A stretch of DNA of 44,489 nt from Clostridia bacterium (GTDB lineage Bacteria > Bacillota > Clostridia > Christensenellales > CAG-138), in NCBI GenBank assembly GCA_017395105.1, contig JAFPWD010000037.1, positions 1 through 44,489 of the forward strand, given 5' to 3'. Shown piece by piece: positions 7,037-14,625 of this stretch. The notes beneath the pieces are model-generated. The model was not told where the DNA came from and did not search any database. It was given only the letters and a program-made list of their open reading frames with translations. How positions within the stretch are numbered: position 1 is the first letter of the stretch; each line of letters opens with the position of its first letter. Position numbers and translations under genes: made by a program.

Positions 7037-8287
7037 TCACTTCACCGGCGCACTTCTTCTCAGAAGCCTTGCAAGGTTTGCAAGCGGATGCCGCCTGCCG
7101 AGGTTCGCCTCGTCTATCTCGCCCGCCTTCTTGAGCGCCATCTTGGTGAGCAGCGGGCCGATAAGCTCATAGACCAGCGTTGCAAACAGCGCCACGGTCA
7201 CGACCTGGCTTGCAAGCGCTGCGGGCAGCTCGGGGCTTGCCGCAACCATCTGCGCCATGCCGATCGCAACGCCGGCCTGCGGCAGCAGGGTTATGCCGAG
7301 GTATTTTTTAACGTTTTTATCCGATTTGGAGATCGCGGCGCCGAAATAGCTTCCGGTGTATTTGCCAACGGAGCGGGCAAGTATGTACACAACGCCGATA
7401 ATACCCACCGTGGTGAGTATCGAAAAATCAAGCTCCGCGCCCGAAAAAACGAAGAACAGCATGAAGAGCGCAGGTGTCCAGCCGTCGATTATCTCGAGCA
7501 CTCGAATGGAGTCGCGGCGCATATTCGCAAAAACGCAGCCGAGCATCATGCAGGTCAGAAGCGAGGAAAGCTCCCATTTCTCCGAGAGCGCAACGCAGGC
7601 AAAGACCGATGCAAGCATCAGCGAAAGCCTATTCGCATTGGATCTGAAAAAGCGCATGGAAACGGCGAGAACCGCGCCCATAATGCCGCCCGTGAGCAGC
7701 GAAAGCCCTATCTCGCGCAGGGGCTCAAGCAGCACGGAGCCGACCGTTATGCCCTTGCCCGAGGAAAACGCTATCGCAAGCGCGAAGCAGACCGAGAAGA
7801 TCATAAGGCCGATCGCATCATCAAAAGCGGTAACGGGCAGCAGCGTGTCCGTCACGGGGCCGTGCGCTTTGTACTGGCGAACCACGAGCAGCGTTGCCGC
7901 GGGCGCGGTGGCGGCGGCTATCGCACCGAGGAGCAGTGCGCGAGGGAGGCTGTGCTCGCCGGGCATGAAGCGGAGCGCGAGGATGACAAGGAGCACCGTT
8001 ACGGCCGCCTGGGCAAGGGTGATAACGATTATCTGCGCGCCGAGCTTCTTCAGAAACTGAAGCTTGAATTCGCCGCCGATCGAGAAGGCGATGAAGCCGA
8101 GCGCGGTGCTCGTGACGAGCTTCAAATCCTTTATCTGCTCCGCGGAAACGAGCTTAAAAACGTATGGGCCGATCAGAACGCCCGCGATAAGGTAGCCGGT
8201 AACGTTCGGCAGGTTGAGGATCTTCATGAGCCTTGAAAGCAGAAGGCCCGCCGCCATTGCAATGGCGATGATAAGCAGAGTTTGCAT
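7037..8287 (-). CDS. CPA2-type cation:proton antiporter (Kef/Nap-like)
   Basis: This 416-residue protein has hydrophobic segments across its length, as in the 12-13 helix fold of monovalent cation:proton antiporters (CPA2). Two core features are visible: an ATAPAAT stretch near residue 125, equivalent to the unwound-helix TSPAAT/TDP motif, and the paired acidic residues in AFDDAIGL near 153-159 that bind cation and protons in electrogenic members. There is no C-terminal RCK/TrkA_N domain, unlike full-length KefB/KefC, so regulation must come from elsewhere. The adjacent PII-like protein is a natural candidate. It exchanges Na+ or K+ for H+ at the cytoplasmic membrane; which cation cannot be read from sequence. 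A modest AGGAAG SD precedes the ATG. A hairpin terminator lies between it and the upstream small gene, so readthrough may be limited. Confidence 0.85.
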   Translation of the reverse strand: MQTLLIIAIAMAAGLLLSRLMKILNLPNVTGYLIAGVLIGPYVFKLVSAEQIKDLKLVTSTALGFIAFSIGGEFKLQFLKKLGAQIIVITLAQAAVTVLLVILALRFMPGEHSLPRALLLGAIAAATAPAATLLVVRQYKAHGPVTDTLLPVTAFDDAIGLMIFSVCFALAIAFSSGKGITVGSVLLEPLREIGLSLLTGGIMGAVLAVSMRFFRSNANRLSLMLASVFACVALSEKWELSSLLTCMMLGCVFANMRRDSIRVLEIIDGWTPALFMLFFVFSGAELDFSILTTVGIIGVVYILARSVGKYTGSYFGAAISKSDKNVKKYLGITLLPQAGVAIGMAQMVAASPELPAALASQVVTVALFATLVYELIGPLLTKMALKKAGEIDEANLGRRHPLANLARLLRRSAPVK

Positions 8288-8320
8288 TTTTACTTCCTGA
8301 TTTCGTTGATATTCGTGGTT

Positions 8321-8369
8321 TTTTTAAAAAAACCGCAAAAAGAGGCGGAACACCGCGGGGCGATGCTCC
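8321..8369 (-). terminator. Terminator or attenuator between the PII-like gene and the antiporter
   Basis: On the minus strand a roughly 10-bp hairpin (8347-8369, with G-T wobbles) is followed by a run rich in T, a small CCGC/GCGG hairpin and seven T. It lies inside the 125-nt gap between two genes read in the same direction and could reduce antiporter expression relative to the upstream gene. Confidence 0.55.
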
Positions 8370-8412
8370 GTTGATAACATTACTATAATGGGAACGGTGG
8401 ATAGCGAATAAA

Positions 8413-8748
8413 CTAATATTCCTCTATTCCCTCGTAGCTCCCCACGGGGATGGTGAACATCATGCCCTTTTTGCCGAGCCCCTGCGTATTGCGCCTGATA
8501 ACGCGCTTTGCGTGCTCCACCTGATCCTCGGTGAGCACGAGGAACGCGGTGTGGCTCGATTCAAAGTCGTGGCTGATGACCTTGCTTATGCGCCCGAAGA
8601 TCGGCGCCGCGTCGATATCGCTGCCCAGCAGGGCGTTTTTGAGGCTGGTGGACGGGAAAACGATGCCGTTCATTCCGTGCGCCTTTAGACCCTCGAGCGT
8701 TGCAATGAACTCATCGGATCTATCGATCGTGATAACCAAAAGCTGCAT
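8413..8748 (-). CDS. PII-like small regulatory protein
   Basis: This 111-residue protein has the length and strand/helix pattern of PII-superfamily (ferredoxin-like fold) regulators. It opens with MQLLVITIDR, continues with a helix ending in GLKAHGMNGIVFPST, and carries a later strand that would sit opposite. The classic T-loop uridylylation tyrosine and the GlnB signatures are absent, so it is not a nitrogen-regulatory GlnB. PII-like proteins often sit beside a transporter and control it, and here it is the first gene of a pair with the CPA2 antiporter. I chose 8748 over longer frames because AAAGGAG lies about 8 nt upstream and the promoter at 8780-8808 would otherwise be inside the coding region. 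The family assignment is by pattern only. Confidence 0.6.
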   Translation of the reverse strand: MQLLVITIDRSDEFIATLEGLKAHGMNGIVFPSTSLKNALLGSDIDAAPIFGRISKVISHDFESSHTAFLVLTEDQVEHAKRVIRRNTQGLGKKGMMFTIPVGSYEGIEEY

Positions 8749-8779
8749 TGTTTTTTCTCCTTTCGGAAAAGTCATGCAA

Positions 8780-8808
8780 ATTATAGACCCGCTTTTTGCG
8801 TTTGTCAA
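8780..8808 (-). promoter_or_regulatory. Consensus sigma-A promoter of the PII-like/antiporter pair
   Basis: Perfect -35 TTGACA (8803-8808) and -10 TATAAT (8780-8785), separated by 17 nt, on the minus strand. This is the closest match to consensus in the window and implies strong expression of the PII-like gene. Confidence 0.85.
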
Positions 8809-8974
8809 GCGCATTGTAGTGGTTTTTTGTATAAATGAAAATATAATTCTCGGTCGGCGGCGCATGATGCGTGGAGGAATGCCTATAAGCTCGAAAAAGC
8901 ATGATTTCGGGAATTTCCATCTCAGCTGTTCAAGCGCAGCTCCGCTCATACGACAGGAGTGACAAGCCCTCGAG

Positions 8975-9012
8975 CGAATGAATACTTTGTAGATACGTAG
9001 ATATTCCATTCG
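8975..9012 (+). promoter_or_regulatory. Hairpin just upstream of the ABC ATPase SD
   Basis: CGAATGAATA (8975-8984) can pair with TATTCCATTCG (9002-9012), leaving one bulge. The stem ends four bases before the AAGGGGG SD at 9017-9023. It might control translation of the ABC operon. I found no match to TPP or guanidine (ykkC) riboswitches. A possible -10 TATAAT at 8842-8847 lacks a clear -35. The rest of 8809-8974 holds nothing I can name. Confidence 0.3.
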
Positions 9013-9030
9013 TGAAAAGGGGGAATGGCA

Positions 9031-9858
9031 ATGAATGAAGAAGAAAAAAGAACGGGTGCGGAGCGCACAAAGCCCCGCTTCGATTTAGGCGAGAGCGTGG
9101 CGAAGCTTACGAACGTCAGCCTCGTTTACCATGGGATAAAGCAGGAGACCGAGGCGGTTCGAAACTGCTCGTTTGAGGTGAAAAAGGGTGAGTTTACGGC
9201 GCTCGTTGGGCCTTCGGGCTGCGGCAAAACGAGCGTTTTATCCATGCTTGCGGGGATAGTTAAGCCGAGCTCCGGCAGCGTGCTTGTTTCGGGAAAACCG
9301 CCCGATCCGAGGGATAATCTAACGGGCTATATGCTGCAAAGGGATCATCTGCTTGATTGGCGAACGATAGAGGATAACGTGATTTTGGGGCTTGAGGTGA
9401 AGGGGCTTTTGAGCGATGAAACGCGCACTTATGCGCTCGAGCTGCTCGATAAATGCGCACTTTCGGCGTTTGCCCGCCACTATCCGCGCCAGCTTTCGGG
9501 CGGTATGCGGCAGAAGGCGGCGCTGGTGCGCACGCTTGCGTTTTCGCCCGAGCTTCTGCTGCTTGACGAGCCGTTTTCGGCGCTTGATTATCAAACGCGG
9601 CTGCTGCTTTCGGGCGAGGTGCATTCCATAATCAAGCGCGGGGGCTATACCGCCGTGCTCGTAACGCACGATATTTCGGAAGCGATAGCGATGAGCGACA
9701 GGATAATCGTGTTTTCCTCGCGCCCCGCGCACGTTCGGCGGGAAATAGCTGTGGAGCTTGACGGAGGGCCGATGGAGCGGCGCGCAAACCGCGAGTTCAA
9801 TAATTATTTCGATATGGTTTGGAGCGAGCTGGAAGGGGGAAAGGGCGATGCGCATTGA
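9031..9858 (+). CDS. ABC transporter ATP-binding protein (SsuB/TauB/NrtD type)
   Basis: This 275-residue ATPase couples ATP hydrolysis to uptake in the nitrate/sulfonate/taurine/riboflavin-precursor class of ABC importers. Walker A GPSGCGKT is at about residues 60-67, the Q-loop falls in the MLQRDHLLDW stretch, the signature is LSGGMRQ, Walker B is LLLLDEP followed by FSALD, and the switch histidine is in VTHDISEA. Two in-frame ATGs exist; 9031 is preferred because AAGGGGG (9017-9023) is 7 nt away, while the ATG at 9025 is too close. The stop overlaps the permease start by 11 bp, indicating translational coupling. No substrate-binding protein is encoded nearby, so the substrate is open. Confidence 0.9.
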   Translation: MNEEEKRTGAERTKPRFDLGESVAKLTNVSLVYHGIKQETEAVRNCSFEVKKGEFTALVGPSGCGKTSVLSMLAGIVKPSSGSVLVSGKPPDPRDNLTGYMLQRDHLLDWRTIEDNVILGLEVKGLLSDETRTYALELLDKCALSAFARHYPRQLSGGMRQKAALVRTLAFSPELLLLDEPFSALDYQTRLLLSGEVHSIIKRGGYTAVLVTHDISEAIAMSDRIIVFSSRPAHVRREIAVELDGGPMERRANREFNNYFDMVWSELEGGKGDAH

Positions 9859-10696
9859 CCGAATTTCTGCCGAAAAAGCGCGAAGAAACCCCGCCGAGGC
9901 CTCGAAGGAGCATATCGCGTTTCTCAAGAGGGTGCGGCGGCACAACCGCTTCATAATTGCGATACAGCTTGCGATATTAGTTTCGTTTTTTGCGCTGTGG
10001 GAGCTTTTTTCGCGGCTCGGCGTAATAAACAGCTTCATCTTTTCGAGCCCCTCGCGGGTTGCGGAAACGATAGCGCGGCTTCATTCAAACGGCGAGCTGC
10101 TTCATCATATCGGCGTAACGATGCTTGAAACGGCGCTCGGCTTCACGCTCGGAACGCTTGCGGGAACGCTCTTTGCGGTGCTGCTTTGGTGGAGCCCAAC
10201 GCTTGAGCGCATACTCGACCCGTATTTGGTGGTTTTGAACGCGCTGCCCAAGATCGCGCTCGGCCCGATTCTGATAGTTTGGGTCGGCTCGGGCATGGAG
10301 GCGATAATCGCTATGGCGCTGCTGGTTTCGACCGTGGTAACGGTGATGACCGTGCTCACGGGCTTTAACGATATCTCGCTTGAAAAGCAGCTTCTTATGA
10401 AAACGCTCGGCGCAACGCGGCTTCAGACCTTTTTGAAGGTGATCCTGCCCGCAAGCGTTCCAACGCTGATAGGCGCTTTGAAGCTCTCGGTCGGCATGAG
10501 CTGGGTGGGCGTGATAGTCGGCGAATACCTCGTTTCAAAGGCGGGGCTCGGCTATTTGATCGTGTACGGCGGGCAGGTGTTCAAGCTCGATCTCGTTATG
10601 GCAAGCATAGTCGTGCTCTGTGCGCTTGCCGCGATCATGTATTATGCCGTGGCGATCTGGGAAAGAAGCATACTGAGGCGGCGCGGGGAAAGGTAG
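9848..10696 (+). CDS. ABC transporter permease (SsuC/TauC type)
   Basis: This 282-residue inner-membrane permease has a hydrophobic helix near residues 37-55 followed by a BPD_transp_1 domain of about five helices. It contains the LNALPKIALGPILIVWVGSG region and the EKQLLMKTLGATRLQTFLKVILPAS coupling segment (EAA loop) that docks on the ATPase. It pairs with the preceding ATPase, whose last 11 bp overlap its start. The ATG at 9848 follows a purine-rich GGAAGGGGG stretch. The operon ends at the bidirectional terminator 10729-10773. The solute-binding lipoprotein usual for this family is not in the window. Confidence 0.88.
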   Translation: MRIDRISAEKARRNPAEASKEHIAFLKRVRRHNRFIIAIQLAILVSFFALWELFSRLGVINSFIFSSPSRVAETIARLHSNGELLHHIGVTMLETALGFTLGTLAGTLFAVLLWWSPTLERILDPYLVVLNALPKIALGPILIVWVGSGMEAIIAMALLVSTVVTVMTVLTGFNDISLEKQLLMKTLGATRLQTFLKVILPASVPTLIGALKLSVGMSWVGVIVGEYLVSKAGLGYLIVYGGQVFKLDLVMASIVVLCALAAIMYYAVAIWERSILRRRGER

Positions 10697-10728
10697 GAGA
10701 ATGAAGGCTCTTTGGGAACAGTGAATGA

Positions 10729-10773
10729 AAAAACGCGGGGCGCGTCCGTATAACGGTGCGCCCCCGCGTTTTA
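10729..10773. terminator. Bidirectional terminator
   Basis: A strong GC stem, ACGCGGG...CCCGCGT extended by AAAA/TTTT and an inner GCGC/GCGC pairing, is flanked by A on one side and T on the other. It serves the rightward ABC operon and the leftward dockerin gene. The flanking GAACAGTGAAT (10716-10726) resembles the start of the dispersed repeat described at 26401. Confidence 0.85.
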
Positions 10774-10798
10774 CAATAGGCTTTATATCGATGACTTG

Positions 10799-11866
10799 TC
10801 AATTAACGCTCATAACTCGGCGCATGACGAGCAGCGCATCAACGCCGTTCACCACTCCGTCGCCGTTCACGTCCGCACCGGCGCCGCTCTGCATGGGCAT
10901 AAGCCCCATGGAGATGCGCAGTATCCTCAGCGCATCCGCAAGATCAACGATGCCGTTTGCATCGGCATCGCCAGGGGCTGCACCGTAGAGCGAGAAGCGG
11001 GCAACAAAGCGCGTTCCGAGCTCCGCACCGGGGGTGATGACGGGGTGATCGGAGATGAAGCGGCCGTCCTCGGTGTACCAGCCGTTGTAGGTGGTGCAGC
11101 CGTCCGCACAGTCCGCGCTGATGAAAGAGAGGTTTTCGTTATTGTATTCGGGATCCTGCGCGATATAGCAGGAGATGAACTTGTTGCCGCTGTCCGCCAT
11201 GCGAAGATGGTCGATGCCGAGCAGGGGATTTGCAGTCAGATCGAGCGTTTTCATGCGGTTGTCGGTGCAGATAAGCACCGTGAGCTCGGGGGAGGAGGAG
11301 AGCTCGAGATTCGGGATAAGGTTCCAGCGGCACTCCAAAAAGCGCAGCGCGGAGCAGCCCGAGGAATCGAAGGAGGCGATGGAGTTCTGAGCGCAGTTCA
11401 GAAGATACAGCGCCGTGCAGCCCGAAACGTTCAGCGCCGTGAGCCCGTTTGTGTTTACGATAACCGAGTAAAGCGCGGTGCAGCCCGAAAGGTCGAGCGC
11501 GCCGCGAAGTCCGCCGCCCGTGATGTTCGCCGCTTCGATGCTTCGTATCTTAAGCTTGCCGTTTACCTCGACCCATGCAAAGCGGGGCTCGCCGTTCGAT
11601 TTAACGCCCCAGGTCTCGGGATCGAGCGGATCGTAGCTTGAAGAGAGCTTCTCGCCGTTTTTAACGCCGTTTGCATCCGTGAATTCAAGGAATGCGCGAA
11701 GCTTTTGATAGTCGTGCTGATCGTAGGCTTCGGCGGCTTTAAAGCCCGCAAAAAGGCTCGCTTCGGCGAAGCTGCCCTCGGCGCGGATCACGCTCGGCGC
11801 GGCGGTGCAGAGCGCAAAAACGAGGGCAAGGAGCAGGGCAATGGTCATGATCGGCTTGTTTTTCAT
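10799..11866 (-). CDS. Secreted leucine-rich-repeat protein with C-terminal type I dockerin
   Basis: This 355-residue exported protein has an N-terminal signal peptide (hydrophobic core about residues 7-22, cleavage near IRAEG). The middle, about 115-235, has irregular repeats of the LDLSGCTALxxLxxxxNxL type, like the leucine-rich repeats of Clostridial surface proteins. A short linker is followed by a dockerin at about 298-355. The dockerin holds two calcium-loop repeats: DADANGIVDLAD followed by ALRILR, and DVNGDGVVNGVD followed by ALLVMRR. Both keep Asp/Asn at loop positions 1, 3, 5, 9 and 12. It has no recognisable catalytic domain. It should dock onto a cohesin, for which the scaffoldin at 33305-38887 is the obvious candidate. 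It has its own promoter (11961-11990) and a terminator at 10729-10773. Confidence 0.88.
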   Translation of the reverse strand: MKNKPIMTIALLLALVFALCTAAPSVIRAEGSFAEASLFAGFKAAEAYDQHDYQKLRAFLEFTDANGVKNGEKLSSSYDPLDPETWGVKSNGEPRFAWVEVNGKLKIRSIEAANITGGGLRGALDLSGCTALYSVIVNTNGLTALNVSGCTALYLLNCAQNSIASFDSSGCSALRFLECRWNLIPNLELSSSPELTVLICTDNRMKTLDLTANPLLGIDHLRMADSGNKFISCYIAQDPEYNNENLSFISADCADGCTTYNGWYTEDGRFISDHPVITPGAELGTRFVARFSLYGAAPGDADANGIVDLADALRILRISMGLMPMQSGAGADVNGDGVVNGVDALLVMRRVMSVN

Positions 11867-11960
11867 ATTATTTCACCTTTCCGTAGTGTTTTTTTCGCCT
11901 TTGGCGCGGGGCTTGAAACGCCGCGAGGATCGATCGCGGGAATGCACCCGATGAATATAA

Positions 11961-11990
11961 AGTATAGCATAACTAAGCGCGGCAGGTCAA
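11961..11990 (-). promoter_or_regulatory. Sigma-A promoter of the leucine-rich dockerin gene
   Basis: TTGACC (11985-11990), an 18-nt spacer and TATACT (11961-11966) on the minus strand, about 95 nt upstream of the ATG. The leader between them is GC-rich and can form a hairpin, but I recognise no known element. Confidence 0.65.
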
Positions 11991-12011
11991 CCGAAAATGC
12001 CAAGCGCATAG

Positions 12012-12045
12012 GAAAAAAAGGGCAGGCTCGTTCGAGCCCGCCCTT
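12012..12045 (-). terminator. Terminator of the NlpC/P60 hydrolase gene
   Basis: AAGGGCGGGCTCG pairs with CGAGCCTGCCCTT (one G-T pair) and is followed by a run of seven T on the minus strand. It lies about 40 nt beyond the stop codon and separates this gene from the dockerin gene's promoter. Confidence 0.9.
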
Positions 12046-12082
12046 GGGGATGGTCATTTAACGGGGTTCTTCCGCAGGCGCA

Positions 12083-13921
12083 TCAGTTGAAGATGCGGAA
12101 CGAGCAGATGAAGTTTCGGTGCCAATAGGAGCCATTGAAGCTTCTTTCAACGACCTTGCCGTTGGACTGCGAGGCATCTATCTGAGTCCACGTGCCGCTG
12201 CAGATCGCAACGTGGCCGTAGTAAACGATAACGTCGCCCTTCTTGACGTTGTAGATGCTGGTGTTGCGCGGGTAGCGCGTGCAGCTTCTCCACATATAGC
12301 TGGTCATGTAGCTCTGGCTGATGCCGGCTCTGTTCATGCACCAATACACGAAGCCGGAGCAGTCGAACACCGTGGGACCCTTGCCGCCGCGAACGTAGCG
12401 GCTGCCCATCTTGCTCCTTGCTATGGAGATGAAGGTGTTGATGCGGGCGCTGACACTGCCGCTGTTGTCGGAGTTGCCGGAGTTGCCGGAGTTGCCAGAA
12501 TTGCCGGAGCCGCCGGAATTGCCGCTGCTTCCGGAATTGCCGGAGCCGCTTGAGCCGCTGCTCTGAGGCAAGACCGGGGAGGAAGCGCGAACCGCAGAAT
12601 CGCTCATCAGCTTGTTCATGGTGAACTTGCCCACCTTGCCGTCAACGTCGAGCCCGTTGTTGCGCTGGAAAAGCCTTACGGCCTGCTCGGTGATGGAGGT
12701 GTAGTAGCTGTTCACGTCCTGAGCGCGCATATAGTTGAGCTCATACAGGCGGGTCTGAACGTTCATAACGTCCGAGCCGTGCATCGAATACGAGAGCGCA
12801 TTGCCGTTGACATCCTCGCTCTCGAGCTTTTCGCATGTGCCGGGCCCGAGATAACCGTCAACTATCAGGCCGTTCTGAGCCTGGAAGCGCATCACGGCCA
12901 TCTTGGTGTCGGTGCCGTAAACGCCGTCGGGCTCGGTGGTGAGGTAGCCCAGCTCCTGCAGGCGGAGCTGATATGCGAGAACCTGCGCGCCGTAGTCGCC
13001 GTATTCAAGCATACGGGGCTTGGCATCGGGCGAGTAGAGGGATTCCTTGGTGTTTCTGCCCACCTTGCCGTCAACGTCGAGCTTGTTGTACTGCTGAAAC
13101 TCCTTAACGGCATCGAGCGTTGCATCGTCGAAGCTGCCGCTCTTTTCCTTGAGATAGCCGAGCTCATACAGTCTTTCCTGAATGAACTCAACGTCCGCGC
13201 CGGAGTCGCCGAAGGTGCAGAGATAGCTGCGCGCGTTGTTGCTGAAGAGCGCGTTATAGGTTCTTGTGTTCAGCTTGCCGGAAACGGGGATATCGTTTCG
13301 GCGCTGAAACACCTCGATGGCGGAGGTGGTCACTCTGCCGAGATAGTCGGTGGGCTCATCCTGATCCATATACCACAGGATCATAAGCCTTTCCTGAACG
13401 GCGGGGATCAGGTCGTTGTGCTCGCCGTAGCGAACGAGAACGAAATTATCGCTCCTCATGATGCCGGGCGTGATATCGGGAACTGCGGTCAAAACCTCCT
13501 CGTATGGCTCGGGAGTGACCGGCAGGGGAAGCGGCTCCCTCGTTGCGTTCTCATCGGGAACCGCTTTTACGGAGGGAACTATCGGGAGCTCGCGAAGAGC
13601 AAGTGTTACGGGGTAGGGCGCAGCGGTGCGCTCAACCTCCTGCGCCTTGTCCACCGCATCGGTGGGAGCGGGGGTGAGGAAAACGGTCGGCACGGCCGCT
13701 TCGGGGGAAGCGAACGCGCTTTTGCCGTCGTTGGGTGCGCTTGCGGGCGTGCTGCCCGATAGCACGGATGAGATCACGACCGCGCCGAGAGCCGCAGCAG
13801 CGGCGCATGAGATAACGAGACGGTGATCGCAGATCTTGGTGATAAGCCTCCTTACGGGGCCTCGAGTTGCCGCTCTGCCGAAGCTTGCTTCGCGGGAGCG
13901 GGCATTAAACAGCTTTTTCAT
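12083..13921 (-). CDS. Peptidoglycan hydrolase: four PG-binding domains plus NlpC/P60
   Basis: This 612-residue cell-wall protein has a basic N-terminus and a single hydrophobic segment at about residues 34-54 that anchors or exports it. After a Pro/Ala-rich stretch come four PG_binding_1 modules, at roughly 170-230, 238-300, 305-365 and 375-440. Each has the AVQxRLxxLGY...T..AVxxFQxxNxLxVDGxxGxxT pattern. A Ser-Gly-Asn linker (about 450-490) joins them to a C-terminal NlpC/P60 domain (about 495-612). The catalytic Cys is at about 521 (DCSGFVYWC) and the His at about 570 (GHVAIC). Such enzymes cleave D-Glu-diamino-acid bonds in stem peptides. AAAGGAGG precedes the ATG. The promoter at 14235-14263 implies an unusually long leader of about 300 nt. 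Confidence 0.9.
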   Translation of the reverse strand: MKKLFNARSREASFGRAATRGPVRRLITKICDHRLVISCAAAAALGAVVISSVLSGSTPASAPNDGKSAFASPEAAVPTVFLTPAPTDAVDKAQEVERTAAPYPVTLALRELPIVPSVKAVPDENATREPLPLPVTPEPYEEVLTAVPDITPGIMRSDNFVLVRYGEHNDLIPAVQERLMILWYMDQDEPTDYLGRVTTSAIEVFQRRNDIPVSGKLNTRTYNALFSNNARSYLCTFGDSGADVEFIQERLYELGYLKEKSGSFDDATLDAVKEFQQYNKLDVDGKVGRNTKESLYSPDAKPRMLEYGDYGAQVLAYQLRLQELGYLTTEPDGVYGTDTKMAVMRFQAQNGLIVDGYLGPGTCEKLESEDVNGNALSYSMHGSDVMNVQTRLYELNYMRAQDVNSYYTSITEQAVRLFQRNNGLDVDGKVGKFTMNKLMSDSAVRASSPVLPQSSGSSGSGNSGSSGNSGGSGNSGNSGNSGNSDNSGSVSARINTFISIARSKMGSRYVRGGKGPTVFDCSGFVYWCMNRAGISQSYMTSYMWRSCTRYPRNTSIYNVKKGDVIVYYGHVAICSGTWTQIDASQSNGKVVERSFNGSYWHRNFICSFRIFN

Positions 13922-14228
13922 ACTGCCTCCTTTTGATTTTGAAGCGGAGCGGCCTTATCCGCTCTCCAAGCGGATATATCCTTCTTGTTCGCGATCCCGA
14001 TCGGATGCTTCCGAAGGGGAACGGGGAACGCCGCAGGGCTTCCGTATCAGCAAAATGCAGGCGCAATAACGGCGTGGGAAATGGGGCAGGCTTCCCGCAT
14101 TCCTTCCCGAGGGAGCGGCGGAGGATGCTTCTTCCGCCATGGGGCACCGTTTTGCACAATTTCGGATGCCTTTCGCGCCTTGCTTACGGGATGGAATCCC
14201 ACCCAAATCGAAAAGCAAATAACGCTCG
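13922..14228 (-). promoter_or_regulatory. Long structured 5' leader of the NlpC/P60 gene
   Basis: The promoter at 14235-14263 places transcription start near 14228, leaving about 300 nt of GC-rich leader with no convincing reading frame. Several stems are visible on the minus strand: GGGAT/ATCCC near 14190, GGCGGA/TCCGCC (14115-14136), and a strong TATCCGCT/AGCGGATA pair (13955-13975) some 30 nt from the SD. In Firmicutes, cell-wall hydrolase genes with this architecture are often controlled by the c-di-AMP (ydaO/yuaA) riboswitch. I looked for its conserved GACAGCUAAC core and did not find it, so the identity is open. Confidence 0.45.
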
Positions 14229-14234
14229 GGCAGT

Positions 14235-14263
14235 ATTGTAACATACTATTCGAAAAAATGCAA
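14235..14263 (-). promoter_or_regulatory. Sigma-A promoter of the NlpC/P60 gene
   Basis: TTGCAT (14258-14263), a 17-nt spacer and TACAAT (14235-14240) on the minus strand. Confidence 0.65.
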
Positions 14264-14559
14264 ATAAATGCTCGAATTTTTCGATTTTCAGGTACAATTA
14301 TTTATCCAAAGCTTCAAAAAAACACTTTATTCACCTATGTTTTCGGAGCTCTATATATAATGAAAATTTTGGGGGCGTTTTTACCCGTTTTACCCTGTTT
14401 TGAAAAAATGCCCATTTGTCTGTAATTTTTGCATGGAGGCGCGCAAATAAGTGCAAAAAAATGTATAGCGTTCGCGGCGTTCAACGCGGGGCTCCCTTGG
14501 GCGGATGCGCCCAAGGATACGCCTCAACCATTCGCTGTTCAACTCGGTTATATCGCTCC
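14264..14559. other. AT-rich intergenic stretch with no recognised gene
   Basis: This DNA lies between the NlpC/P60 promoter and the terminator of the leftward lipoprotein gene. It is clearly more AT-rich than its surroundings in its first 150 bp. I see no gene, tRNA or known RNA element on either strand. The short frames present lack SD sites. Confidence 0.6.
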
Positions 14560-14601
14560 AAAACAACACCGCCGCCCTTCCGCAAGGCGGAGGGGCGGCG
14601 G
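14560..14601 (-). terminator. Terminator of the 14626 lipoprotein gene
   Basis: CCGCCGCCC pairs with GGGCGGCGG, with an inner TCCGC/GCGGA stem, and is followed on the minus strand by TGTTGTTTT. Confidence 0.85.
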
Positions 14602-14625
14602 GCGTTTAAGCTATGCCGTTTGATA

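Noticed and set aside
13922..14228. c-di-AMP (ydaO/yuaA) riboswitch before the NlpC/P60 gene
   Set aside because: The genomic context fits, but the conserved GACAGCUAAC core and its partner segments were not found on the minus strand. Kept only as an unidentified structured leader.
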